Positions 1 through 6,747 of a stretch of 6,747 nt of DNA are shown here, in pieces. Positions within the stretch are counted from its first letter, which is position 1. Every line of letters begins with the position of its first letter. Position numbers and translations under genes: made by a program. The notes under the pieces are model-generated. The model saw only the letters and a list, made by a program, of their open reading frames with translations. It ran no database searches and was not told the DNA's origin. Source of the DNA: an uncultured Mollicutes bacterium (GTDB lineage: Bacteria; Bacillota_I; Bacilli_A; Acholeplasmatales; Anaeroplasmataceae); the NCBI GenBank assembly GCA_947174685.1, contig CAMWJY010000048.1, forward strand, positions 1 to 6,747. Reading direction: 5' to 3'.

Positions 1-112
1 CATTCGATGTGGAAAAGGATATTGTCCCGAATCATTTTCAATTAAAGATGTATCATTATATAAAAAAGTTATTCATTATAGATTTACTGTCACTTTTAAT
101 TTAAACGTTGGT

Positions 113-150
113 TTTAATTATATTACTGACTAAGCAATAATATAATTAAA
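113..150. repeat. perfect 13-bp inverted repeat, 12-nt loop
   Basis: The arm at 113-125 (TTTAATTATATTA) is the exact reverse complement of 138-150 (TAATATAATTAAA), separated by CTGACTAAGCAA. The arms contain only A and T, and no T-run follows on either strand, so this is not a standard intrinsic terminator. It could form a weak RNA hairpin, extrude as a cruciform, or bind a protein. It overlaps the TAA that closes the short left-edge frame. Confidence 0.7.
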
Positions 151-161
151 TAGCATCAAAG

Positions 162-179
162 ATACTTATGGATAAGTAT
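162..179. repeat. perfect 8-bp inverted repeat, 2-nt spacer
   Basis: ATACTTAT at 162-169 and ATAAGTAT at 172-179 flank GG. The size and near-perfect dyad resemble an operator for a dimeric repressor. No promoter was found overlapping it, and the nearest good promoter begins about 200 bases downstream, so an operator role is only a possibility. Confidence 0.5.
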
Positions 180-379
180 TATTCAAGAAATGTAAAAATG
201 AGTATATTCAACTTTAAAATTCAGTTTATCCAAAATTAAATAAGGGTATATTTTTCGTGAGAAAAAATTAAAAGAGATAGGGAAAAAATACCATATTTTA
301 TATATTTTCAAGAAGTATAGCTTAAATCAACTTATACGAATTAAAAAATGAGGAAACCAGAATATATGCATAAAATAAT

Positions 380-409
380 TTGCCAAAAAAGAGTAAACTA
401 TGGTATAAT
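380..409 (+). promoter_or_regulatory. near-consensus sigma-A promoter (P1)
   Basis: The -35 element is TTGCCA (380-385, five of six consensus bases), followed by an 18-bp spacer and a perfect TATAAT -10 (404-409) preceded by TGG (401-403), an extended -10. Transcription should begin near 416. No sizeable coding frame follows directly. The next element is an intrinsic terminator about 160 nt downstream, so P1 appears to drive a short RNA or a leader. Confidence 0.75.
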
Positions 410-415
410 ATAGGA

Positions 416-575
416 GCATCGATAATGAACTGGATTTGGCAATAGGTCATTTCTTTTATCTTTATCATATGGTGACTAATATGGGGCTTATGGAGCCATG
501 CTTTATATTTGATATATTATAAATGAATAATAACTTGGCTCACATAAAGCATTCATTAAAAGGAATGCTTTTTTT
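416..575 (+). ncRNA. putative short RNA or attenuating leader, family unknown
   Basis: The segment is bounded by a strong promoter (380-409) and an intrinsic terminator (546-575), which predicts a transcript of about 160 nt. Visible secondary structure includes GAGCCA (493-498) pairing with TGGCTC (536-541), enclosing TTTATA (502-507) with TATAAA (518-523), and a bulged stem of 443-449 with 473-478. A competing pairing of 498-506 with 544-552 would break up the terminator. I checked by eye for conserved cores of common riboswitches, T-boxes, SRP RNA and tmRNA and recognised none. It could be an independent small RNA, an attenuator for the gene at 640, or a type I antitoxin-like RNA. The end points are inferred from promoter and terminator only. 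Confidence 0.4.
546..575 (+). terminator. intrinsic terminator
   Basis: A perfect 9-bp stem joins AAAGCATTC (546-554) to GAATGCTTT (563-571) across an 8-nt loop, and a run of seven T's (569-575) ends the structure. It lies downstream of P1 and upstream of the second promoter at 589, so it separates the short RNA unit from the coiled-coil gene unless read through. Confidence 0.75.
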
Positions 576-588
576 CTGCGAAAAACTG

Positions 589-617
589 TCGAAATTCATA
601 AGGATTTATGGTAAAAT
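589..617 (+). promoter_or_regulatory. probable promoter of the coiled-coil gene (P2)
   Basis: The candidate -35 TCGAAA (589-594, four of six) is followed by exactly 17 bp and the -10 TAAAAT (612-617, five of six) with an upstream TGG (609-611) forming an extended -10. Predicted transcription start is near 624, giving a leader of only about 16 nt before the ATG at 640. The position right after a terminator supports it as a fresh start. Confidence 0.6.
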
Positions 618-624
618 ACAAGAT

Positions 625-634
625 AAGGATGTGA
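625..634 (+). promoter_or_regulatory. strong ribosome binding site that fixes the start at 640
   Basis: AAGGATGTGA differs at one base from AAGGAGGTGA, the sequence complementary to the Firmicute 16S rRNA 3' end, and sits five bases before the ATG at 640. No comparable site precedes the upstream in-frame ATG at 523, which also lies before the terminator and P2. Confidence 0.75.
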
Positions 635-639
635 GTAAA

Positions 640-2184
640 ATGAAGAAGATTCAAGTCATAGTAAGAGATAAGAATACTTTGGTTTTAGAAGAGGATGCAG
701 TTCGTGGAGATTATATAGATTTAAGCAGTATCTCTAATGTAGATTTTAAGCAGATTGAAAATGCTGTCCTTGCGGGTAAGGATTCTGTTTATAATCAAAA
801 GCTTTCAGAATATAAAGAAATGCTTACGCTTCAATTATCTCAAGAAAAGAAGGATTTAGAAAATAACTTTACTTTAGATAAACAACAGCTTTTAAATCAA
901 TTGGATGCTTTAAAGAAAGAGCATATGCAAGCAATGGAAAACTTTAAAAATTCTACTGCTTATGCACACAATCATGAATTAGATGAATTAAATAGACAAA
1001 TCAAAGAGTTGAAGGATAAGCACCAACAGGAGCTAGACTTATTGAAGAAGGAAGAAGCATATAAGCTTAGCTTTGAGCTTCAAAAATTAAATCAAGAGTT
1101 AGCTCAACAAAAACAAGCCTCTTTACAAAAGGAAACTGAAGTTTCTTCTAAGCATCAGCTTGAGCTTATGAGTTTAAGATCTCAGCTCACTGCCCTTCAA
1201 AGTCAAATGGAGATTAAGCTTTCTAATGAACGTTTAGAGGCTGAGAAGAAATATACAGATCAAATCAATCGTTTAAACCAGGCATTAAAGGATGCTTCAA
1301 GCGAGACAGAGCATTTTAAGTTAGAACAACAGGTAAAGCTGGAAGCAGAGCTTAGAAAACAGGAACAGAAGTTTGCAGAAGAAAGACTACAGTTTAAGGA
1401 ACAGCTAGAAGCTTTAAATCAACAATATCAGCTCTTGCAAAGACAAAAGGCTTCTTTAAATGTAAAACAGACAGGTGAGGATTTAGAATCCTGGTGTGAT
1501 AATGAAGTAAAGAGCTATATGCAAAATGGTCTTTCCAATTGTAGCTGGGATAAGGATAATCAGGTTGTACGTAATGAGGATGAAGCTAAGGGAAGTAAGG
1601 CAGACTATATCTTTAGTATTTATGAATCAGATAAAAAGGATATGCTACTTGCCAAGGTATGTTTAGATATGAAGGATGAAAATCCTGATTCTGTAAATCG
1701 TAAAAAAAATGCAGATTATTATAAGGCATTAGATAATAACCGTAAGAAAAAGGATTGTAAATATGCAGTGCTTGTTTCTAATCTAGAAATAGATAAGCCA
1801 AATGATATCCCAATTTATAAGGTTACGGAATATGAAGAGATGTATGTAGTACGTCCAGCCTATTTGATGACCTTCTTAAATATGCTTGTATCCTTAACTA
1901 CACGCTTTGCAGATATTGTTCTTGCCAAGGAAGAAGAGCGTTTAGAAATCAAGAAGCTATTTGATTTAAAGGCTTCCTTTGAGGAATTAAAGAAAACTTA
2001 TTTAGATAAGCCTTTAGAAAGCTTAGAAAAAAATATCGAGGAAATTAGAAATCAGAATTCTAAGATTATGGATGCTTCTAGAAAGATAGAAGGCTATTGT
2101 GATACTATAACCAGAAACTATTTAAATGAAATTCAAAATAAATTAGATCGTTTTGATGTTAAGGTTACAAAGATTTATAAGTAA
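640..2184 (+). CDS. coiled-coil protein with C-terminal DUF2130-like domain
   Basis: This encodes 514 residues. The frame opens further upstream to an ATG at 523, but that start would translate through the terminator and promoter P2, so I take ATG 640. A small N-terminal segment (residues 1-50, containing [15 protein letters not shown]) leads into a long Gln/Lys/Glu/Leu-rich coiled coil (about 51-270). A globular domain begins at GEDLE (279-283) and runs to about 410, with [19 protein letters not shown] (376-381) and YVVRP (402-406). This order matches my memory of DUF2130 proteins. Asp322 and Asp343-Met-Lys345 fit a PD-(D/E)XK nuclease-like core, which is inference. The tail (about 420-514) is again helical. 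There is no signal peptide or membrane segment, so it is probably cytoplasmic. Function is unknown; overall shape recalls RmuC-like coiled-coil nucleases. No clear terminator separates it from uvrB. Confidence 0.8.
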   Translation: MKKIQVIVRDKNTLVLEEDAVRGDYIDLSSISNVDFKQIENAVLAGKDSVYNQKLSEYKEMLTLQLSQEKKDLENNFTLDKQQLLNQLDALKKEHMQAMENFKNSTAYAHNHELDELNRQIKELKDKHQQELDLLKKEEAYKLSFELQKLNQELAQQKQASLQKETEVSSKHQLELMSLRSQLTALQSQMEIKLSNERLEAEKKYTDQINRLNQALKDASSETEHFKLEQQVKLEAELRKQEQKFAEERLQFKEQLEALNQQYQLLQRQKASLNVKQTGEDLESWCDNEVKSYMQNGLSNCSWDKDNQVVRNEDEAKGSKADYIFSIYESDKKDMLLAKVCLDMKDENPDSVNRKKNADYYKALDNNRKKKDCKYAVLVSNLEIDKPNDIPIYKVTEYEEMYVVRPAYLMTFLNMLVSLTTRFADIVLAKEEERLEIKKLFDLKASFEELKKTYLDKPLESLEKNIEEIRNQNSKIMDASRKIEGYCDTITRNYLNEIQNKLDRFDVKVTKIYK

Positions 2185-2237
2185 AGTATAGATGGTTTTA
2201 TTTCTATAAAAAATATAAAAAGAAAGGAAGAGTTCTT

Positions 2238-4187
2238 ATGTTTGAAATTGTTTCTAAGTATAAGCCTACAGGAGATCAGCCTGAAGCTATTGATACTATT
2301 GTTAAGGGTTTTGAAAATGGAATAGATCGTCAGGTCCTATTAGGAGCTACAGGTACAGGTAAGACATTTACTATGTGTAATGTCATTGCGAGATTAAATA
2401 AGCCTACATTAGTTTTGGCACATAATAAAACTCTTGCTGGACAGTTATATAATGAGATAAAATCTATATTTCCTAATAATCATGTGGAGTATTTCATTTC
2501 TTACTATGATTATTATCAGCCAGAGGCTTATGTTGTAAGTAGTGATACCTATATTGAAAAGGATTCTAGTATCAATGAAGAAATAGATGAGATGAGACAT
2601 AGTGCTACGGCAGCCTTAATGGATTATAAGGATGTTATTGTGGTGGCATCTGTTTCTTGTATCTATGGTATTGGTGATCCTGATGATTACAGGGATTCTA
2701 TGCTCAATATCAGAGTTGGAGAATCCTATAATAAAAAAGAATTACTTACTCGTTTGGTAGAAATGCAATTTGAAAGAAACGATATTGATTTCAAAAGAGG
2801 TAGCTTTCGTGTAAGAGGGGATGTATTAGAAATCATTCCTATTAACGAGCATGCCAAAGGAATCCGTATTGAATTCTTTGAAGAAGAGGTAGAACGTATT
2901 CGTACCTTTGATGTTACAACAGGTATGAAGATTGCAGATGTAGCTTTTGCAAATATTTTTGCTGCCACACATTTCGTAACAAATAAAGAGAAACTAGAAG
3001 AGGCTTTAAGACGTATTAAGGCAGAGCTTCAAATTACCCATAAGAAATTTATTTTAGAGGGAAAGCCTTTAGAGGCAGAGCGTATTGAACAAAGAACAAA
3101 ATATGATTTAGAAATGTTAGAACAAACAGGAACCTGTAGTGGAGTAGAAAACTATTCTAGACATTTATCCTTAAGAGGAGAAGGAGAAACTCCAGCTACT
3201 CTAATTGATTTCTTTGGCGATGATTTCTTACTGATAGTAGATGAATCCCATGTAACCTTACCTCAGGTTAGAGGTATGTATAATGGTGACCGTTCCAGAA
3301 AAGAAACCCTAGTTCAATATGGCTTTAGACTTCCTTCAGCCTTAGATAACAGACCATTAAAATATAATGAATTTGATAGTAAAATTCATCAGGCTCTATT
3401 TGTTTCTGCAACTCCTGGAGATTATGAGAAGAATTATCCAATTGTTGAACAGATTATTCGTCCTACAGGATTACTAGATCCTATTGTTGAGGTAAGAAGA
3501 ACTGAAGGACAGGTAGATGATATCTATGCTGAAATCCGAAAGAGAATGGTTTTAAATGAGCGTGTATTAGTTACCACTTTAACGATTAAGATGAGTGAGG
3601 ATTTAACAGCTTATTTAAAGAAGCTAGGTTTAAAGGTTGCTTATCTGCATTCTGAAATTAAAGCCTTAGAGCGTTTAGAGATTTTAAGAGATTTACGTGG
3701 TGGCAAGTATGATGTTTTAGTTGGTATTAACTTATTAAGAGAAGGTCTAGATTTACCAGAGGTTTCTTTAGTCTGTATCCTAGATGCAGACAAGCAAGGC
3801 TTCTTACGTAGTACACGAAGCTTAATTCAAACCATTGGTCGTGCCGCAAGAAATGCAAGTGGTAAGGTTATTATGTATGCAGACACTCTAAGTGAGGCAA
3901 TGGAAGAAGCTATCAATGAAACAAGCCGTAGAAGAGATATTCAGATGGCTTACAATGAGAAGCACGGGATTACACCTACCACAATTGTTAAGGCTTTACC
4001 AGAAATGGTAAGTATCAAGAAGCTAGATGCTAAGAAGGAAAAGAATAAGAAGAAGCTTTCTTTAGAAGAAAAGATTGATTTAATCAATGAGCTTGAAGAA
4101 GAAATGCGTGCATACGCAAAGGATTTGAACTTTGAAATGGCTGCACAAATTCGTGATGCAATATTAGAACTAAAGGCGGGAAGATAA
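2238..4187 (+). CDS. uvrB: UvrB, excinuclease ABC subunit B
   Basis: UvrB is the damage-verifying helicase-like subunit of nucleotide excision repair. It is loaded by UvrA and recruits UvrC for the dual incision. The 649 residues are full length for the family (roughly 650-670). Visible motifs in order are [11 protein letters not shown] (8-18), Walker A GATGTGKT (36-43), the beta-hairpin region [10 protein letters not shown] (89-98) followed by SSDTYIEKD, the DESH Walker B box (335-338), SATPGDYE, motif [11 protein letters not shown] (531-539), and a C-terminal UVR domain (about 608-647) that contacts UvrC. The ATG follows AAAGGA (2224-2229) with eight bases between. A Val (residue 100) sits where YVPSSD-type proteins usually carry Pro. 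uvrA, a common neighbour in Firmicutes, is not adjacent; sdaA follows directly. I saw no convincing promoter in the 53 bases upstream, so transcription may come from the previous gene. Confidence 0.98.
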   Translation: MFEIVSKYKPTGDQPEAIDTIVKGFENGIDRQVLLGATGTGKTFTMCNVIARLNKPTLVLAHNKTLAGQLYNEIKSIFPNNHVEYFISYYDYYQPEAYVVSSDTYIEKDSSINEEIDEMRHSATAALMDYKDVIVVASVSCIYGIGDPDDYRDSMLNIRVGESYNKKELLTRLVEMQFERNDIDFKRGSFRVRGDVLEIIPINEHAKGIRIEFFEEEVERIRTFDVTTGMKIADVAFANIFAATHFVTNKEKLEEALRRIKAELQITHKKFILEGKPLEAERIEQRTKYDLEMLEQTGTCSGVENYSRHLSLRGEGETPATLIDFFGDDFLLIVDESHVTLPQVRGMYNGDRSRKETLVQYGFRLPSALDNRPLKYNEFDSKIHQALFVSATPGDYEKNYPIVEQIIRPTGLLDPIVEVRRTEGQVDDIYAEIRKRMVLNERVLVTTLTIKMSEDLTAYLKKLGLKVAYLHSEIKALERLEILRDLRGGKYDVLVGINLLREGLDLPEVSLVCILDADKQGFLRSTRSLIQTIGRAARNASGKVIMYADTLSEAMEEAINETSRRRDIQMAYNEKHGITPTTIVKALPEMVSIKKLDAKKEKNKKKLSLEEKIDLINELEEEMRAYAKDLNFEMAAQIRDAILELKAGR

Positions 4188-5384
4188 ATGCATTCAATTA
4201 AAGAGTTATTTAAAATAGGGAATGGTCCTTCTAGTTCTCATACGATTGGTCCATTAGAAGCATCTAAGGAATTCCTAAGAAGATATCCTTCTTTAGATGA
4301 GGTAAAGGTGGTTTTATATGGGTCTTTAGCTTTAACAGGTAGAGGCCATTTAACAGATTATATTATAGAAAAAACATTACTTCCTATTCCTTGTCATATT
4401 GAATTTGATATCAATACAAAGATGGGACATCCAAATACAATGGTATTTTATGGTTATAAAAATGGAGAGCTGATTGGAAGCTTAAAGGTGTATTCTATTG
4501 GTGGAGGAGCAATCCAGATTGCTGGAGAAAAGGAGAAGGTTTCAGAAAAAATCTATAAACTAAATACCTTTAAAGCTATTTCTGAATATTGTAAAAAAGA
4601 AAAAATATCTTTAGCAGAATATGTAGATTCTGTAGAGGGTAAAGAGATTAATTCCTATATAGAATTAATTTATGATACTATGCTTAAATCTATAGAAAAA
4701 GGCTTAAAGCATGCAGGTGTACTTCCTGGCAAGCTTCAGGTTAAAAGAAAGGCTGCCTACATCTATCAACAAAACAGTAAGGATGAAGGACTAGAGCTTT
4801 TAAGAAAGAAAGTCATTGCCTATGCTTATGCTGTAAGTGAAGAGAATGCAAGTGGTGGTAAAATTGTCACTGCCCCTACCTGTGGTGCATCAGGTGTACT
4901 TCCAGCTTGCTTAAAGTATGCCATTGAGTTAAACTGTTATGCAAAGGAAGAATTAATCAATGGCTTAAAGGTTGCAGGCCTCATCGGAAATATTGTAAAA
5001 ACGAATGGTTCCATCAGTGGTGCTGAGGCAGGCTGTCAGGCAGAGGTGGGAACCGCTTGTGCAATGGCGGCAGCATTCCTATGCTATTTAGATGGTGGAA
5101 GTATTGATATGATAGAAAGAGCTAGTGAAATCGCCCTAGAGCACCACCTAGGCTTAACCTGTGATCCAATAGATGGATATGTACAAATTCCTTGTATAGA
5201 AAGGAATGCAGTAGCAGCCTTACGTGCAATCGATGCTGCAAAGCTAGCATCCTATTTAAACAGTAATGAATCAAAAATATCTTTTGATCTGGTAGTAGCA
5301 ACAATGCTAAAAACAGGTCATGATTTAAGAACAAATTATAGAGAAACCTCAGCAGGAGGACTTGCAAAAACATTTTACGAGTAG
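4188..5384 (+). CDS. sdaA: L-serine dehydratase, iron-sulfur, single chain (beta-alpha fusion)
   Basis: This enzyme deaminates L-serine to pyruvate and ammonia in the cytoplasm (L-serine ammonia-lyase) using a [4Fe-4S] cluster. The beta domain comes first (about 1-125) with GPSSSHTIGP (13-22), YGSLALTGRGH (44-54) and YSIGGG (102-107). The alpha domain follows (about 130-398) with TAPTCGASG (from 228), GAEAGCQAEVG, GLTCDPIDGYVQIPC and RETSAGGLA. Cys283, Cys325 and Cys336 have the 42- and 11-residue spacing of the three cluster ligands I recall from the Legionella enzyme (343, 385, 396). At 398 residues it is shorter than the E. coli SdaA form (about 454), and it lacks that group's C-terminal Cys, ending in KTFYE. 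Its ATG abuts the uvrB TAA, with AAGGCGGG (4173-4180) inside uvrB as ribosome binding site, which suggests translational coupling. Many Firmicutes carry separate sdaAA and sdaAB genes instead. Confidence 0.95.
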   Translation: MHSIKELFKIGNGPSSSHTIGPLEASKEFLRRYPSLDEVKVVLYGSLALTGRGHLTDYIIEKTLLPIPCHIEFDINTKMGHPNTMVFYGYKNGELIGSLKVYSIGGGAIQIAGEKEKVSEKIYKLNTFKAISEYCKKEKISLAEYVDSVEGKEINSYIELIYDTMLKSIEKGLKHAGVLPGKLQVKRKAAYIYQQNSKDEGLELLRKKVIAYAYAVSEENASGGKIVTAPTCGASGVLPACLKYAIELNCYAKEELINGLKVAGLIGNIVKTNGSISGAEAGCQAEVGTACAMAAAFLCYLDGGSIDMIERASEIALEHHLGLTCDPIDGYVQIPCIERNAVAALRAIDAAKLASYLNSNESKISFDLVVATMLKTGHDLRTNYRETSAGGLAKTFYE

Positions 5385-5396
5385 AAGGGAAATTAA

Positions 5397-6747
5397 ATGG
5401 AAGAGGGAAAGATAGTTAGGCTAGAAATAGAAGGCTATGATATGAATGGCTTAGGTGTTGCTAAGCTAGATGGATTAGTCATCTTTGTTTCTAAGGCTTT
5501 AAAGGGTGAAGTCGTTATGGCAGAGCTTACAAATGTTCATAAGAAATTTGCCTTTGCAAAAGCTGTGAAAATTATCACACCTTCTTTAGAACGCATTTTA
5601 AGTCCTTGTCCATACGAAGAAGGCTGTGGTGGCTGTGATCTTTTACATATGAAATATAAGACAGAATGCAAGGTAAAAGAAGATAAGGTAATCAATGCCT
5701 TCGCAAAGATAAATAAAGAAAATACTATTCAGTTTAATCCCATCATTAAGAATAAAAATATCTTTGGATATCGAAACAAAGTAATGATGCCATTTGGTTA
5801 TGATGAGGATGATAATGTCATCTATGGCTTTTATGAAAAATTATCTCATAGTCTTGTTTCTATCGACCATTGTGAAATTTCTAATCATTATGTCAATGAA
5901 GTAGTTGAATTCATAAGAAAATTTGTGAGTGTTATGCATATTAAAGTTTATAACGAAGAAACTCACACGGGTATCTTTAGAGGAGTAATGGTTCGAAACA
6001 ACTATAAAAATGAAATGATGGTTGTCTTAATTACAACTAAGTATTACGATTTTTCTAGATTAATTGAATACATTGATGAAGGCTTTCCTTTAGTAAAATC
6101 AATGTATATCAATATCAACCCAAATAAAACAAATGTTATGCTATCTAATGAGTATATTCATATCTATAAGGATAAAACTTTAATAGAAGATATTTTAGGG
6201 TTGAAATTTAGTGTTTCCGCAGGATCCTTTATGCAAGTGAATCATGATGCCTGTGAAAAGTTATATCAAGAAGCATTACGTATGGCAAAGCTAACCAAAG
6301 ATATGAATGTTATAGATGCCTATTGTGGTATGGGAAGTATTACGCTTAATATTGCAAAGCAAGTCAATCATGTCTATGGTATAGAAATTGTAGAAGATGC
6401 CATCATAAACGCAAACTACAATAAAGAATTAAATAATATTTCAAATGCTACCTTTATCTGTGGACCATGTGAAGAAGAAATCAAGAAGCTTACACATTTA
6501 AATCAAATAGATTGTATCTTCTTTGATCCACCAAGAAAAGGGTGTGAGCAAAGCTTCTTAGATACAGTTATAGAAATGAAAATACCTAAGATTATCTATA
6601 TTTCCTGTAACATAGCAACAGCAGTAAGAGATATAGAATATTTGCAAAAACATAATTATATTGTTTTGGAAACTACACCTTGCGACCTTTTCTCTAAGAC
6701 TTCACATACAGAAGTAATTTCGAGTTTAGTAAGGGTAGAAAATAAAA
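5397..6747 (+). CDS. rlmD: 23S rRNA (uracil-C5)-methyltransferase, RlmD/RumA family (3' end cut by window)
   Basis: The frame is open for 450 codons to the window edge. The protein uses SAM to methylate C5 of a uridine, in 23S rRNA for RlmD or RlmCD. An N-terminal TRAM-like RNA-binding domain (about 1-60) is followed by the [4Fe-4S] set Cys71-x5-Cys77-x2-Cys80 and Cys159 (in SIDHCEIS). The SAM-binding motif is VIDAYCGMGS (about 305-314), then DPPRKGC (377-383), the catalytic Cys404 in YISCN, and a general-base Glu439 in HTE near the end. The family usually stops within about 20 residues of that Glu, so little is missing. The start has AAGGGA (5385-5390) six bases upstream, and the gene lies 12 bases after sdaA. 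The catalytic loop reads SCNIAT where SCNPAT is usual. Several TrmA/RumA paralogues occur in Firmicutes, so the exact target base (U1939, U747 or both) is not decided by sequence alone. Confidence 0.9.
   Translation, partial: MEEGKIVRLEIEGYDMNGLGVAKLDGLVIFVSKALKGEVVMAELTNVHKKFAFAKAVKIITPSLERILSPCPYEEGCGGCDLLHMKYKTECKVKEDKVINAFAKINKENTIQFNPIIKNKNIFGYRNKVMMPFGYDEDDNVIYGFYEKLSHSLVSIDHCEISNHYVNEVVEFIRKFVSVMHIKVYNEETHTGIFRGVMVRNNYKNEMMVVLITTKYYDFSRLIEYIDEGFPLVKSMYININPNKTNVMLSNEYIHIYKDKTLIEDILGLKFSVSAGSFMQVNHDACEKLYQEALRMAKLTKDMNVIDAYCGMGSITLNIAKQVNHVYGIEIVEDAIINANYNKELNNISNATFICGPCEEEIKKLTHLNQIDCIFFDPPRKGCEQSFLDTVIEMKIPKIIYISCNIATAVRDIEYLQKHNYIVLETTPCDLFSKTSHTEVISSLVRVENK

Larger units (their letters stand above)
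1..379. other. AT-rich stretch without a recognisable gene
   Basis: No open frame here has a plausible start, ribosome binding site and length. The left edge cuts into two short open frames: frame 2 is open from base 2 to the TAA at 131-133 (43 codons) and frame 3 runs for 33 codons. Either could be the tail of a gene lying to the left, but neither translation resembles a family I know. No tRNA or rRNA was recognised. The region holds two inverted repeats, listed separately, and an imperfect one (245-256 with 282-292). It ends where the promoter at 380 begins. It is best read as intergenic DNA or a decayed gene. Confidence 0.6.

Noticed and set aside
168..234. Two DnaA-box-like nonamers (complement of 168-176; 226-234, TTATCCAAA), suggesting an origin
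   Set aside because: Each matches the TTATCCACA consensus at only eight of nine positions, two such hits are unremarkable in AT-rich DNA, and no dnaA, dnaN or clustered boxes are present.
348..413. Possible 21-codon peptide starting at the ATG within the AAAAAATGAGG segment
   Set aside because: It has no ribosome binding site and runs through the P1 promoter.
1..600. CRISPR array or tracrRNA in the left non-coding region
   Set aside because: No regularly spaced direct repeats and no cas genes are visible; the short RNA-like unit alone gives no support for a tracrRNA.
2187..2208. Hairpin TATAGA/TCTATA as a terminator between the coiled-coil gene and uvrB
   Set aside because: The stem has only six weak pairs, a 10-nt loop, and is followed by A's rather than a T-run.
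2205..2210. TATAAA as a -10 for a uvrB promoter
   Set aside because: No acceptable -35 lies 16-18 bp upstream and there is no TG extension; such hexamers are frequent in this AT-rich gap.
2726..2968. 80-codon open frame on the minus strand
   Set aside because: It lies wholly inside uvrB, has no supporting ribosome binding site, and its translation resembles no protein; it is an antisense shadow of a certain gene.
5122..5373. 83-codon open frame on the minus strand
   Set aside because: It lies inside the 3' half of the serine dehydratase gene, covering the cluster-cysteine codons on the other strand. The Leu/His-rich translation is typical of an antisense shadow.

Overview
The window looks like chromosome from an AT-rich Gram-positive bacterium of the Firmicutes (Bacillota). 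The evidence is A/T-ending codon preference in every gene, strong AGGAGG-type ribosome binding sites, consensus sigma-A promoters with extended TG -10 elements, and the sequence character of UvrB and the RlmD-like protein. TAA and TAG serve as stops and TGG encodes Trp, so there is no sign of a mollicute code. An Erysipelotrichia-type gut Firmicute would fit, but that is an impression and not a placement.

Positions 1-379 form a very AT-rich stretch with no recognisable gene. It carries two close inverted repeats: a perfect 13-bp one at 113-150 and a perfect 8-bp one at 162-179. Positions 380-575 look like a short transcription unit: a near-consensus promoter (TTGCCA, 18 bp, TGG-TATAAT) followed about 160 nt later by a good intrinsic terminator. 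The terminator's left arm can pair instead with an upstream copy of its right arm, which is attenuator-like. No known RNA family was recognised. Just after the terminator, a second promoter (589-617) and a strong ribosome binding site fix the start of the first large gene at 640.

Positions 640-2184 encode a long coiled-coil protein with a C-terminal DUF2130-like domain, possibly of the PD-(D/E)XK nuclease fold; its function is unknown. After 53 bases come three tightly packed genes on the same strand: uvrB (nucleotide excision repair), a single-chain iron-sulfur L-serine dehydratase whose ATG abuts the uvrB stop codon, and 12 bases later an RlmD/RumA-type 23S rRNA m5U methyltransferase that runs off the right edge with nearly its whole length present.

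uvrB, sdaA and rlmD are probably co-transcribed, and the coiled-coil gene may belong to the same transcript because no convincing terminator separates it from uvrB. The three enzymes share no pathway (DNA repair, serine catabolism to pyruvate and ammonia, rRNA modification), so this looks like a housekeeping operon of convenience. The parts most worth a second look are the unassigned RNA-like unit at 380-575 and the DUF2130 protein it precedes.
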